A DNA stretch of 49,076 nucleotides from UBA1195 sp045598025. Its GTDB lineage: Bacteria; Bacteroidota; Bacteroidia; Bacteroidales; WCHB1-69. A program made the position numbers and the translations under genes. Location of the stretch: NCBI GenBank assembly GCA_045598025.1, contig JAZLLH010000033.1:1-49076 (forward strand). Direction: 5' to 3'. Under the pieces are notes generated by a model. It worked only from the letters and a program-made list of their open reading frames with translations. It was not told the origin of the DNA and made no database searches. Below are positions 27,643-37,402 of this stretch, in pieces; positions within the stretch are counted from its first letter, which is position 1; each line of letters starts with the position of its first letter.

Positions 27643-27650
27643 CAAATTTA
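27643..27650 (-). promoter_or_regulatory. Possible -7 element for the type B protein-porZ run
   Basis: TAAATTTG lies seven bases before the ATG at 27635. Transcription would then start at or next to the ATG, giving a leaderless or near-leaderless message. No good TTTG was found upstream, so this is tentative. Confidence 0.35.
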
Positions 27651-27736
27651 TACATAATAGTGCCGGATATAACGAAAACCAAATCCCAATTATTGCCTCC
27701 ACGCACTTTTGTTGTTTTTTTTTACGAACACAGCCG

Positions 27737-27763
27737 TTTGTATTGAAATTATGTTTACTTTTG
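27737..27763 (+). promoter_or_regulatory. Bacteroidota-type promoter of guaB
   Basis: TTTG (27737-27740) and TACTTTTG (27756-27763) with a 15-base gap, about 50 bases before the guaB ATG. Confidence 0.6.
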
Positions 27764-27816
27764 TAAATTGATAGAATAGGTTTGGATTTTCATCTTCAAA
27801 GTTAAAACGAATTATC

Positions 27817-29325
27817 ATGGCTTACTATTACGAAGAAGTATCTCACACATTCAGCGAGTATTTGCTCGTTCCCGGATATTCGTCGGCCCAATGTATTCCG
27901 GCCAATGCCGTACTGAAGACCCCCATCACCCGGTTCAAAAAAGGAGAAAAACCCGCCATTACCATGAATATACCCTTGGCCTCGGCTATCATGCAGTCCG
28001 TATCGGACGACAATATGGCCATTGCCCTGGCTAAAGAAGGCGGTATATCCTTTATCTTCGTATCCCAAAGCATAGAAAGCCAAGCCGAAATGGTCCGTCG
28101 CGTCAAGAACCACAAGGCAGGCTTTGTCCGCAGCGATTCAAACATACGGCCGGACCAGACCCTCAAGGATATACTGGAATTGGAAGAAAAGACAGGACAC
28201 TCCACCGTAGCCGTCACCGACGACGGCACGGCCAACGGACACCTGATCGGCATCATCACGGACAGAGACTACCGGGTGAACCACATGAGCCTGGACACGC
28301 CCGTATCTTCTTTCATGACTCCTATCGAACAGATTATTTTCGCAGAAGAAGGTGTCAGTCTTTCTGAAGCCAACGAAATAATCTGGAAGCATAAGTTGAA
28401 CACCCTTCCCGTACTTGACAAGGAAAAAAGACTGGTGGCTTTCGTTTTCCGCAAAGACTACGAATCCCATCAGGAATGTCCGCTGGAACTTTTGGACAGC
28501 CACAAACGCTACATCGTAGGAGCCGGTGTCAACACCCGGGACTATGAAGAACGCATCCCCGCTCTGGTAGAAGCCGGTGCAGATATTCTCTGCATTGATT
28601 CTTCCGAGGGATATTCCGAATGGCAGAAACGCACCATTGATTTCGTAAGAACCCGCTATGGAGAAGATGTCAAAATCGGAGCCGGAAATGTAGTGGATGC
28701 GGAGGGATTCCGTTTTCTGGCCGATGCCGGAGCCGACTTTGTCAAAGTGGGCATTGGCGGCGGTTCCATCTGCATCACAAGAGAAACCAAAGGAATCGGC
28801 AGAGGCCAAGCTACCTCCGTCATTGAAGTAGCCAAAGCCCGAGACGAATATTTCAAAGAAACCGGCATCTATGTACCCATCTGCTCAGACGGAGGTATCG
28901 TACATGATTACCATCTCACTTTAGCACTGGCCATGGGCAGCGATTTCTGTATGTTGGGACGCTATTTTTCCCGTTTTGACGAAAGTCCTACCAACAAGGT
29001 GGTCGTCAACGGAAACTTCATGAAAGAGTACTGGGGCGAGGGCTCGGCCCGCGCCCGCAACTGGCAGCGCTACGATTTGGGAGGCAGTGCCAAACTTTCC
29101 TTCGAAGAGGGAGTGGACTCATACGTGCCTTATGCCGGAAGTCTGCATGATAATTTGAGCATTACCTTGAGCAAGGTCCGATCTACTATGTGTAACTGCG
29201 GAGCACTGAGCATTCCGGAACTGCAGCAAAAAGCAAAACTGACGTTGGTTTCCTCTGTCAGCATCATAGAAGGAGGCGCTCACGATGTGGTTTTGAAGGA
29301 CAAAAATGTTACTCCGGTAAAATAA
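27817..29325 (+). CDS. guaB: IMP dehydrogenase with divergent catalytic loop
   Basis: A 502-residue enzyme of the IMP dehydrogenase/GMP reductase family, expected to oxidise IMP to XMP as the committed step of GMP synthesis. A (beta/alpha)8 barrel is interrupted by two CBS domains at about 100-215 that may sense nucleotides. The catalytic Cys319 lies in GGGSICITRE, and the flap carries the Arg418-Tyr419 pair (NWQRYD) that activates water in dehydrogenases and speaks against GMP reductase. The loop after the Cys reads ITRETKGIGRGQ instead of the common bacterial TTRIVAGVGVPQ, and the substrate stretch is DSSEGYS rather than DSSQGNS. It has its own promoter, is followed by no clear terminator, and stands 114 bases before the PKD adhesin gene. 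Confidence 0.9.
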   Translation: MAYYYEEVSHTFSEYLLVPGYSSAQCIPANAVLKTPITRFKKGEKPAITMNIPLASAIMQSVSDDNMAIALAKEGGISFIFVSQSIESQAEMVRRVKNHKAGFVRSDSNIRPDQTLKDILELEEKTGHSTVAVTDDGTANGHLIGIITDRDYRVNHMSLDTPVSSFMTPIEQIIFAEEGVSLSEANEIIWKHKLNTLPVLDKEKRLVAFVFRKDYESHQECPLELLDSHKRYIVGAGVNTRDYEERIPALVEAGADILCIDSSEGYSEWQKRTIDFVRTRYGEDVKIGAGNVVDAEGFRFLADAGADFVKVGIGGGSICITRETKGIGRGQATSVIEVAKARDEYFKETGIYVPICSDGGIVHDYHLTLALAMGSDFCMLGRYFSRFDESPTNKVVVNGNFMKEYWGEGSARARNWQRYDLGGSAKLSFEEGVDSYVPYAGSLHDNLSITLSKVRSTMCNCGALSIPELQQKAKLTLVSSVSIIEGGAHDVVLKDKNVTPVK

Positions 29326-29439
29326 ATAAAAAAAAACAGAAAAAATATAGCAAAAAGCATACGTTTTCCGTCTTAGTTTTAGATTGGATTGTAAAAACAG
29401 CAAAACGAAGAATACATTAAAATAATTAGGTATATTAAT

Positions 29440-32400
29440 ATGAAGAGACTCATTATTTTCAGCATGCTGCTGTTATGGTGCGGATTCTGTGCCAATGCAC
29501 AGAGCGCGAAATTCTCAGCAAACCAGACTGTAGGTTGCGTCCCTATGATTGTTGATTTCACCGACCAATCGACAGGTGGACCAGTGGCTTGGTCTTGGGA
29601 TTTCGGAGATGGCTCCACTCCCTCTACCGTTCAACAACCGACCAAAACCTATTACAGTGCCGGAACCTATTCTGTGAAACTGACCGTTTACTATGGTGAC
29701 GGAACATCCAAGGATACGACTTACACCAATTACATCAAGGTGTCAGCCGGTCCTCAGATCAGTTTTACCGCAGCTCCGGATTCTGTGTGTCCGGGAGAAT
29801 TGGTGAATTTCACCGAAAGCATTGCTGATCCTAGCATTGTCAAAAGCATATTGTGGGACTTCAAGGATGGAGGTATGAGCACCAATTCAAAGCCCTCCCA
29901 TGCTTATGCGAACTCCGGGACCTACCGTCCCGTACTGAGGGTGACGGATACCCTGGGTTGTACAAGCACAGACTCCGTCAGCAAGACTATTTTCGTAAAA
30001 CCAAAGCCTAAAGCAAACTTTACTTCCAACGATTCCATTTTCTGCGTCAAGGCTTCAGGTGATAAAAAGATGGTGAATTTCGTCAGCACATCCTCATCCG
30101 ATGTGGTTTCCTATGAGTGGTCATTCGACAACGGGAATACCAGCACCTCGAAGAACCCGTCAGAGACCTTCTCCTGGGGAGACTATGACGTGACACTGAT
30201 CGTCAAATCTTCCAATGGATGTACCGATACTCTTACCAAACCGGGCTACGTCTCTGTAAACCTCTTCGGTGCCCAATTCAATGTTACGGATACCGTAGTT
30301 TGTTCCGTCCCTGGAAAGACTACCTTCACCGGATCTGGAGGATCCAGATATGACTGGAAGACTTTCGATGAAAACGGCGGTGTGGTAGCCGAAAGCATCG
30401 GAGGCAGTTTCTCTCCCGAATATAAAAATACCGGAAGATACAGCGTACAGCTGATTGCTACCAGCCAGTTAGGCTGCACGGATACCGTATATATCAAAGA
30501 TTATATCTGGGTATTTGATGAGATCAAACCGGATATCGTCATCAAGGATACCCACCACTGCAATCCCAATGCCACCATTTACTTCCTTGACAAAACAAAT
30601 TATGACAGCGGCAACGATTTGGGATATGGAGGAACTATCTGGAATTTCGGAGACGGTTCCGCCAACCAGTCTGGAGACTCCGTTACCCACGTCTTCGGTT
30701 CATTCGGCATATTCAAAGTAACAGCCTATGTAACGACCCCCTATGGTTGCCGTTTGAAAAATTACGAACAAAAAGTGAGCATTTATCCCATCAGTACGGT
30801 GGGTGAAATGCTGGATCCTGCTCCTCCTATGCCTCCTGGGGGATGCGTTCCTCACGAAATCACCGTCGGTTCTATTGACGACTCATTGATTACCTCCTCT
30901 CCCATCACCAATTACACCTGGTTGTGGGGAGACGGTGACACCACAGACACAAAAATGGTCAACAACGGGACACACGAATACACCGATACCGGAAATTTCC
31001 TGGTTTACCTTCAGATAACCAATGAACAGGGATGTGTGTTCAATGTGTTCATTCAGGTAATTCCTGTGGGCAAACCTCCTTTGAACGTATGGTCGTTCAT
31101 TGACCCGGGAACCAAATGTATCAACGACTTCAATATTACCGTATCTGCCAGAGACTCCATGTGCCTTGACTCCATTTTCAGAAGCGGTAGATTTGTCGGA
31201 TTCGACACCATTCCCTGTGCTGGTGTGTACGCGAACTCCTGGAGTTGGCTGGATCCCATGGGAAATCCCATAGGCTCCGGAAAGCAGAGTTCCTTGAGCG
31301 GTAAATCGTTCGGATCCGTAGGACCCGTGGCATGGTCATTGTCACCCAGCCACAACCAATGCTCCGGTTCGGGTCCCGATACCAGCAACATAGGATACAT
31401 CTGCCCGCCTGCTGCGAAAATACAGTATCCTATGCCCAACCCCATGACACAGCAAGACCCGATTTACTGTGACTATCCGACCATCGCCTGCGCCGACGGA
31501 TCCAAGAATCCCTGCGGCTGGTTGTGGCATTTCGGCAACGATTCCACAGACAAAAATACCGGTGTGTGGTGGGAAGGCGATACCAGTCTGCAACAGAGCC
31601 CTACCTACAAATACAAACCCGGACAATACGTCTACGACAAGAACGGAGCCATTACCATCCGTCTGTGGACTTTCAACAACGATACCGATTCGACCAGTGC
31701 AAACTTCAATCCTTGCAAATACTGCGAAGACTCTGCCACTCAGATGATTTACATTTCGCATGCCGATATGCGCCCGGTTGCCACGAGTTTGGATTCCACA
31801 CCGCTGACAACTCTGTGCCAGCAGGATGCCATCCTGATTTGGGACTCCACTAACTGCTCCACTGCCCTGGCCACTTGGGGTATCCACATCGTCGACAGCC
31901 TCCGCAATACCGACGTTCCTCTTCAGGGAAAATGTCCGCCTTTCGGAGTCAAACTCAATCAGCAGACTCACCAATACGAAATGACACGATCACCATACAA
32001 ACACCGGTTTGACGAATATGGAGTATATCATATTATATTGGTAGATACCTGTGCATACGGTTGCGGACGAGGAGACGTATACGTCGGACTGGCCGATACA
32101 GACTGGCCAACGGGTACCCAGTTGGAAGGACGTATTGACACCATCCGTCTGGTCGTCAATCCGCGAAGCATACCCAATGTGATTGTACCTCAAACAGGTT
32201 GTGCAGGCGATTCCATCCAGTTCCTCGATGCGAGTTCCACTGACGAGCCCTTTGAGAACTACAAAATCACGAATTACCTGTGGAACTCCGCCAGTAAGAC
32301 GGATACAGCCCAGAACCCCTATTTCGTATATACCACCGGCGGTGTGTTTGACGTTTCTCTGAAAGTCACCAACGAAATGGGATGCGACAGCACAGCCATT

Positions 32401-34431
32401 TTCAAGCGCAAGATCTCCATCTATTCCGTGAATGCCTCCTGGGTGTTGGCTACCGGCAAATACGAGGCTTGCAACAAAATTCCCATCACTTTCCTGAGCA
32501 AGGTCAGCACCTATCCGCAGTCTTCCACTCTGCAGTACGAATGGGAATTCAACAAAGGTAAAAAGTTGTGGAATTCCTCCAAGAAGGTGACCACCAAAAA
32601 CGCTGTTTGCTCCTTCAATGTGGATTCTACAATGTATGTAACCGTTACGTTGACCGTAACCGATACCGTGAGCGGGTGCAGAAGTTCCTATACTGACTCG
32701 ATTCTTATCCGCAAACCCATGTCCGAATTCTACTCTGACGATCATATTTCCGCCTGCCCTGAATTGCAGGCCCCGTTTATTGATCAATCCTATGTCAGCT
32801 CTTCTTACGGAAACACCTCCATCAAGAAATGGGAATGGTTCTTTGAGGACAAGAAAGATACGGCCTATTCTACTATACAAAACCCGACTCACATCTACAC
32901 CTACGCAGGCATATACGATGTTTCCCTTGTCGTCACCGATGACTATGGCTGCACCGATACCAACTACAAAAAGGATTATGTACAGATTCAGGGACCTTAC
33001 GGAGAATATACCATGGACACACTGTCCGGATGTTCACCCTTTACCGTACAGTTCAGTTTCAAGGTGCAGGATGCCGATACGCTGAAACTGGTTACCGGTG
33101 ACGGTAACACCCGTGTCATCACCAACAAAGCCAGCATGCAGATGCCTCTGCGATACACCTACTCTTCCGCAGGACGCTACATTCCGGTAATCCAACTGAT
33201 CAAATGGGTGACCGACCAGAACGGTACGCGCATCTGCTGCAACCGGACCTTCGTACCCGAGGACACCATCTGGGTCATTGACCTGAACCCTTGGTTTGAA
33301 ATCAAAGACCTCTACTGCAAAGGCGTGCCTATTACATTCAACAACTTAACGGATACCATACACAACAACTTAAACCCGAGTGATTTAGCTGAAGTAGATT
33401 CTATATACTGGTCCTTCGGAAACAACACCTTCGATTCCATCAATTTTCACGGAAGCACTCAATACGATTCTGCAGGAACTTATGATGTTCGTCTGTGGGC
33501 CAAAGCAAAGACATGTAACAAGGCTACGACCCGTCAGATTAAAGTGATGGAATTCCCGGATATAGAATTCACGCATAGCGACACGTCCAATTGTATTTCC
33601 CTGAATGTAGAATTCGAGGCCGGAAATCTGAATGGCGAAGAAAAACAGTTTGACTGGGCCTTTGAAGACGGTGTAACCGGAAGCGGCAACCCCATCAAAC
33701 GTGACTTCAACATTTCAGGTACTTATCCTTACGCGGTCATGATTACATTCTCACCTGACAACTGCGTACATACTTATCTTGACACCGTGATGATCAATGC
33801 TTGGATTCCTCCTGTAGCCGATTTCGAAATCAAGGATGATGATGGAAACGTGCTCACTGATGCAGCTACGGGTATCGCCGCCAGAGCAGACGCCCACTTC
33901 AACGACTTGACACAGCCCGGAGACGGACAATTGTCAAAATGGCAATGGAACTGGGGTGACGATGATTCTACTGTCATCACTTCCTCGCCCGGCAGCACCA
34001 AGCACTCCTACACTACGACTTCCGGTTATGTGGATGTATACTTGATTGTGGAAGACGAATACGGATGTACCGATACGGCCGTTCACCAGATTCTGATTAT
34101 GGAATCTCTGAAATTCCCGAACGTATTCTCCCCCAACGGAGACGGTATAAATGATGTATTCGCCCCGACTGAAGACGGAGGTTACTTCCTCTTCCTGGAA
34201 ATGATTATCTACAATAAATGGGGAGAAAGAGTTTGGAGACGTTCCTGCGAAGACGTACAGGGAGGAAACAAGGAATGCCCGAACTACGACGACCCGGATT
34301 TCTGGTGGAACGGAAAGAACCACGGAGGAGCTGATATTGCCGAAGGTGTCTACTACTGGGTATTGAAAGCCAGACCGCTGTCTGAAAGCGGAGACATCAT
34401 TATGAACGGATCAGTAACTCTGGTACGATAA
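29440..34431 (+). CDS. Giant PKD-repeat surface protein with T9SS type B sorting domain
   Basis: A 1663-residue exported protein with signal peptide (about 1-21, ending CANAQ). The body contains about 13 PKD-type beta-sandwich repeats, seen as W.FGDG..-like cores (SWDFGDGS, LWDFKDGG, IWNFGDGS, LWGDGDTT, FDWAFEDG, WQWNWGDDD and others), many followed by H.Y...G.Y.V.L..... and GC.DT. The segment at about 585-830 is less regular and Cys-rich. The last 110 residues, from FPNVFSPNGDGINDVF to GSVTLVR, are a classical gliding-motility-associated type B sorting domain. Such proteins are T9SS cargo used as adhesins or motility filaments in relatives. A barrel-like gene follows after a terminator. The start ATG has no strong Shine-Dalgarno, as is usual in the phylum. 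Confidence 0.9.
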   Translation: MKRLIIFSMLLLWCGFCANAQSAKFSANQTVGCVPMIVDFTDQSTGGPVAWSWDFGDGSTPSTVQQPTKTYYSAGTYSVKLTVYYGDGTSKDTTYTNYIKVSAGPQISFTAAPDSVCPGELVNFTESIADPSIVKSILWDFKDGGMSTNSKPSHAYANSGTYRPVLRVTDTLGCTSTDSVSKTIFVKPKPKANFTSNDSIFCVKASGDKKMVNFVSTSSSDVVSYEWSFDNGNTSTSKNPSETFSWGDYDVTLIVKSSNGCTDTLTKPGYVSVNLFGAQFNVTDTVVCSVPGKTTFTGSGGSRYDWKTFDENGGVVAESIGGSFSPEYKNTGRYSVQLIATSQLGCTDTVYIKDYIWVFDEIKPDIVIKDTHHCNPNATIYFLDKTNYDSGNDLGYGGTIWNFGDGSANQSGDSVTHVFGSFGIFKVTAYVTTPYGCRLKNYEQKVSIYPISTVGEMLDPAPPMPPGGCVPHEITVGSIDDSLITSSPITNYTWLWGDGDTTDTKMVNNGTHEYTDTGNFLVYLQITNEQGCVFNVFIQVIPVGKPPLNVWSFIDPGTKCINDFNITVSARDSMCLDSIFRSGRFVGFDTIPCAGVYANSWSWLDPMGNPIGSGKQSSLSGKSFGSVGPVAWSLSPSHNQCSGSGPDTSNIGYICPPAAKIQYPMPNPMTQQDPIYCDYPTIACADGSKNPCGWLWHFGNDSTDKNTGVWWEGDTSLQQSPTYKYKPGQYVYDKNGAITIRLWTFNNDTDSTSANFNPCKYCEDSATQMIYISHADMRPVATSLDSTPLTTLCQQDAILIWDSTNCSTALATWGIHIVDSLRNTDVPLQGKCPPFGVKLNQQTHQYEMTRSPYKHRFDEYGVYHIILVDTCAYGCGRGDVYVGLADTDWPTGTQLEGRIDTIRLVVNPRSIPNVIVPQTGCAGDSIQFLDASSTDEPFENYKITNYLWNSASKTDTAQNPYFVYTTGGVFDVSLKVTNEMGCDSTAIFKRKISIYSVNASWVLATGKYEACNKIPITFLSKVSTYPQSSTLQYEWEFNKGKKLWNSSKKVTTKNAVCSFNVDSTMYVTVTLTVTDTVSGCRSSYTDSILIRKPMSEFYSDDHISACPELQAPFIDQSYVSSSYGNTSIKKWEWFFEDKKDTAYSTIQNPTHIYTYAGIYDVSLVVTDDYGCTDTNYKKDYVQIQGPYGEYTMDTLSGCSPFTVQFSFKVQDADTLKLVTGDGNTRVITNKASMQMPLRYTYSSAGRYIPVIQLIKWVTDQNGTRICCNRTFVPEDTIWVIDLNPWFEIKDLYCKGVPITFNNLTDTIHNNLNPSDLAEVDSIYWSFGNNTFDSINFHGSTQYDSAGTYDVRLWAKAKTCNKATTRQIKVMEFPDIEFTHSDTSNCISLNVEFEAGNLNGEEKQFDWAFEDGVTGSGNPIKRDFNISGTYPYAVMITFSPDNCVHTYLDTVMINAWIPPVADFEIKDDDGNVLTDAATGIAARADAHFNDLTQPGDGQLSKWQWNWGDDDSTVITSSPGSTKHSYTTTSGYVDVYLIVEDEYGCTDTAVHQILIMESLKFPNVFSPNGDGINDVFAPTEDGGYFLFLEMIIYNKWGERVWRRSCEDVQGGNKECPNYDDPDFWWNGKNHGGADIAEGVYYWVLKARPLSESGDIIMNGSVTLVR

Positions 34432-34448
34432 ACAAAAAGCATAAAGCA

Positions 34449-34482
34449 CAAAAGCGTCCGACAATGTCGGACGCTTTTGTTT
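34449..34482 (+). terminator. Intrinsic terminator or attenuator between adhesin and barrel genes
   Basis: A near-perfect hairpin (13-bp stem from CAAAAGCGTCCGA with loop CAATG) is followed by TTT. It ends 16 bases before the next ATG, so the downstream gene is either read through at a lower level or has its own start. Confidence 0.8.
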
Positions 34483-34497
34483 ATAAAGTATCTTACG

Positions 34498-35373
34498 ATG
34501 AACAAACGAATCTTCAGTTTCCTTTTGATTTGTGCCGTTTTCCCCAGCCTTTTCGCTCAAACCGAAACAGACTACAAGGGCTTTGATTTCTTTGTATCTG
34601 CCGGCATGTATAAAGGAAACAGCTACCATGCCACCTACTACAATGGCTGGAATGACGACATCAACATTCGAAGAGTATTGGGAAATCCTATTCTGATGAA
34701 CACCATCAACCGGCTGGTATCGGAAAGAAGCGATGTCATTCTGGATGAAAAAGGAATTCTGCTGGATGAAGTACCTGCTAAAATGCACTATAATTGGAGT
34801 TTCGGCATACAATTGGGACTGAACTACTATTTTTCTCCCGAATGGGCCCTTACACTCTCTGTAGAGCAAACAAAACTGCGTACCGTAGGAACGGCTGTTT
34901 TCGTATACAACAAAGGTGTCATCGGAAATCAGACGAAGGACTATCTGCATTACAGCCTGATGGGATCTGAAAGAAGAAATTTTCTGGAACTGGGGATACG
35001 CTATCTCCAACCATCGGACAACTATTATCGCTGGTTTTTTGAATTCGCGGCCCAACTCAACAGCATAGATATTGAAAATGCGGACCTGGTCATTGAAGAT
35101 GAAAATTTCACAATGATAGATTATTATGGAGGTGCTCCCTACGACCCCACCATCTCTCAGGTAGAGATTGATCCCATGCTGGGAGGAGTCGGTTTCGGCA
35201 TTCGGGGAAGTCTGGGACTGCGTCTGAAAATCAACAATTGGGCAGCACTCGAACCTTGTGCCCATGTGCAACTCAGCCGATTTCATCTGGGTGAATATAC
35301 CCGTATCAAGCCCAATTACGAATTATCAGTCCGTATTGTTTTAAGAGACAGAGCATTTTTAAAGAACAGATAA
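34498..35373 (+). CDS. Predicted outer-membrane barrel protein, function unknown
   Basis: A 291-residue exported protein: signal peptide about 1-20 (MNKRIFSFLL to LFAQ), then alternating beta-strand pattern with many Tyr/Phe/Trp (FDFFVSAGMYKGNSY, GIQLGLNYYFSPEWALTLSVEQ, FLELGIRYLQ, GFGIRGSLGLRLKI) and a final strand YELSVRIVLRDRAF, as in an 8-10 strand barrel. The start at 34498 is used because a longer frame from 34477 would begin inside the terminator stem and damage the signal peptide. PorP/SprF partners often follow type B sorting-domain genes, but their typical N-terminal motif is absent here, so I do not assign it to that family. The position directly behind the giant adhesin still makes a partnership worth testing. 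Confidence 0.7.
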   Translation: MNKRIFSFLLICAVFPSLFAQTETDYKGFDFFVSAGMYKGNSYHATYYNGWNDDINIRRVLGNPILMNTINRLVSERSDVILDEKGILLDEVPAKMHYNWSFGIQLGLNYYFSPEWALTLSVEQTKLRTVGTAVFVYNKGVIGNQTKDYLHYSLMGSERRNFLELGIRYLQPSDNYYRWFFEFAAQLNSIDIENADLVIEDENFTMIDYYGGAPYDPTISQVEIDPMLGGVGFGIRGSLGLRLKINNWAALEPCAHVQLSRFHLGEYTRIKPNYELSVRIVLRDRAFLKNR

Positions 35374-35405
35374 ACCACTCTTCGAACGCAGACCGCTGAA
35401 GAATT

Positions 35406-35987
35406 TCAGTTCTTCCAGGAAAAAGTCTCAATCAGATGCAGCATATCCTTCTCCACAAATTGCAGAACAGGTGCTACCGAATCGTTATTGGGAATCGTAT
35501 TGAAATACAAAGCGCCTCTAAAGAAGTGCTTTTCCTTGTCGGTCAACCAGAACTGATACGGACAAGCTACATGTATGCCTGATATCTCATAGATTTTTCC
35601 GTACACACGGGCGAGGGTATCATAGACTTCAGACTCCATCATGTCCTCCGCCTTCGGGATTTGCTTGGTGGTAAAAAAGCGGGCATCTTCAATGTACTGC
35701 TCCAAATTACCGTGTACAGACTTATAACTGACATGCAAGGTAACATCCCACTGCGGATAATGTATATTAATCCAATAGGGTTCATCCGCATCTTCCCGAG
35801 GATTCACCTCCGCATAAGTTGAATATTCGAAAGCATAAGGATATATTGACGTATCCCATTTCTGATAGGCAGCCTCTGGCAGATCAATGCGATAATAGGC
35901 CCTCGGTTTGGGTACGGGAACACTTTCTCTTCCGCAGGAAAGCAGTAAGGCAAGCAAACACACCAGCGCTGAAAGATATGCTCTCAT
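35406..35987 (-). CDS. gldD: Gliding motility lipoprotein GldD
   Basis: A 193-residue lipoprotein with lipobox ALLLSC near residue 18 and the family core PKPRAYYRIDLPE, YPQWDVTLHVSYK and CPYQFWLTDKEKHFFRGALYFN. GldD is required for gliding and chitin use in Flavobacterium johnsoniae and supports T9SS function; its biochemical role is unknown. The ATG at 35987 is chosen because the longer frame (to 36032) would overlap asnS and lose the signal. It begins one base after the asnS stop, at the end of a kdsD-thioredoxin-asnS-gldD run. The end converges with the plus-strand barrel gene, with a GAAGAA/TTCTTC inverted repeat near 35400 but no T-run. Confidence 0.88.
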   Translation of the reverse strand: MRAYLSALVCLLALLLSCGRESVPVPKPRAYYRIDLPEAAYQKWDTSIYPYAFEYSTYAEVNPREDADEPYWINIHYPQWDVTLHVSYKSVHGNLEQYIEDARFFTTKQIPKAEDMMESEVYDTLARVYGKIYEISGIHVACPYQFWLTDKEKHFFRGALYFNTIPNNDSVAPVLQFVEKDMLHLIETFSWKN

Positions 35988-35988
35988 A

Positions 35989-37386
35989 TTAGAAATCCGC
36001 CTTTTGAGGAGTACGCGGGAAAGGAATGACATCCCGAATGTTGGCCATGCCGGTCACAAAGAGCAGCAGACGCTCGAATCCAAGGCCAAAACCACTGTGC
36101 GGAGCCGTACCGAAACGGCGGGTATCCAGATACCAATCCAGCACCTTCTCGTTCATGTTGCGTTCGTGCATCAGGGAAGTCAGCTTGTCCAGGTCGGATT
36201 CACGCTCTGAACCACCGATGATTTCACCGATTTTCGGGAACAGGATATCCATGCCGCGCACGGTTTTTCCATCCTCGTTCTGCTTCATGTAAAAAGCTTT
36301 GATATCCTTGGGATAATCGGTCAGGATGACCGGCTTCTTGCAGTGCTGTTCTACCAGAAAACGCTCATGCTCGGACTGCAAATCCATACCCCATTCCACC
36401 GGCACGTCAAATTTGTGTCCTGATTTCAGCAGGATATCGATGCCTTCGGTATAGGTCAGACGGGCGAAGGACTGCTTGTCTACCGACTGCAGGCGCTCAA
36501 TCAAAGTATTGTCGAACATATCATTTAAAAATTGCAGATCGTCCGGATTATGTTGCAGTGCGTAGTTGACCAGGTAACGGATAAAATCTTCGGCCAGATC
36601 CATGTTGTCTTCAATTTCATAGAAGGCCATTTCGGGTTCTATCATCCAGAATTCGGCCAGGTGACGGGGCGTGTTGGAATTTTCAGCACGGAAGGTCGGA
36701 CCGAAAGTGTAGATTTTTCCCAGTGCCATGGCGCCCAATTCGCCATTCAACTGACCGGAGACTGTCAAACTGGTATATTTTCCAAAGAAATCCTTGGTAT
36801 AATCCACCTTACCTTCTTCCGTACGCGGCAGATTTTCCAAGTCCAGGGTAGTGACATGAAACATCTCACCCGCGCCTTCACAATCGGCACCTGTTATGAG
36901 CGGAGTATGCAGATACACGAAACCATGATCATTGAAATACTGATGGATGGCAAAGGCCATGGCGTGACGCAGACGCATGACGCATCCGAAATAATTGGTA
37001 CGGAAACGCAGATGAGCAATATCCCTCAGGAATTCCATGCTGTGTCCCTTCTTCTGCAAGGGATACTTTTCCGGATCGGCGGTTCCCAACACTTCAATGG
37101 AACTGGCCTGGATTTCCACGGACTGTCCCTTCCCCATGGAAGCGACCAGCGTTCCGGTCACGGACAGACAGGCTCCGGTAGTAATGCGCTTCAACAGTTC
37201 CGCGTCAAACTTTTCCACATCGGCCACCACTTGAAGGGAATGCACAATGGAACCATCATTCAAAGCGATGAAATTTACGGCACTGTTGCCTCTTTTGGTT
37301 CTTACCCAACCTTTCACATTGACTTCGGAACCGATTCCGATATTTTCCGTATTTTTCAGAATGTCATAAATGCGTGTTGCTTTCAT
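35989..37386 (-). CDS. asnS: Asparaginyl-tRNA synthetase
   Basis: A 465-residue class II synthetase that charges tRNA-Asn. An N-terminal OB-fold anticodon-binding domain (about 1-115, with VNVKGWVRTKRGN) precedes the catalytic domain with motif 2 (FRAENSNTPRHLAEFWMIEPE-like block at about 225-245) and motif 3 (GFGLGFERLL, near 437). Length and layout match bacterial AsnRS rather than AspRS, which carries a bacterial insert and is longer. It follows the thioredoxin-fold gene by 17 bases and precedes gldD by one base, so it is likely in one transcript with them. Confidence 0.96.
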   Translation of the reverse strand: MKATRIYDILKNTENIGIGSEVNVKGWVRTKRGNSAVNFIALNDGSIVHSLQVVADVEKFDAELLKRITTGACLSVTGTLVASMGKGQSVEIQASSIEVLGTADPEKYPLQKKGHSMEFLRDIAHLRFRTNYFGCVMRLRHAMAFAIHQYFNDHGFVYLHTPLITGADCEGAGEMFHVTTLDLENLPRTEEGKVDYTKDFFGKYTSLTVSGQLNGELGAMALGKIYTFGPTFRAENSNTPRHLAEFWMIEPEMAFYEIEDNMDLAEDFIRYLVNYALQHNPDDLQFLNDMFDNTLIERLQSVDKQSFARLTYTEGIDILLKSGHKFDVPVEWGMDLQSEHERFLVEQHCKKPVILTDYPKDIKAFYMKQNEDGKTVRGMDILFPKIGEIIGGSERESDLDKLTSLMHERNMNEKVLDWYLDTRRFGTAPHSGFGLGFERLLLFVTGMANIRDVIPFPRTPQKADF

Positions 37387-37402
37387 TTGCTGTATACTGA
37401 TT

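Noticed and set aside
34498..35373. Assignment of the barrel gene to PorP/SprF
   Set aside because: The expected N-terminal pattern (PQFSQYM..NPA..G) is absent; only position behind type B cargo supports it.
35395..35420. GAAGAA/TTCTTC inverted repeat between the barrel gene and gldD as a terminator
   Set aside because: The stem is only six weak pairs and no T-run follows on either strand.
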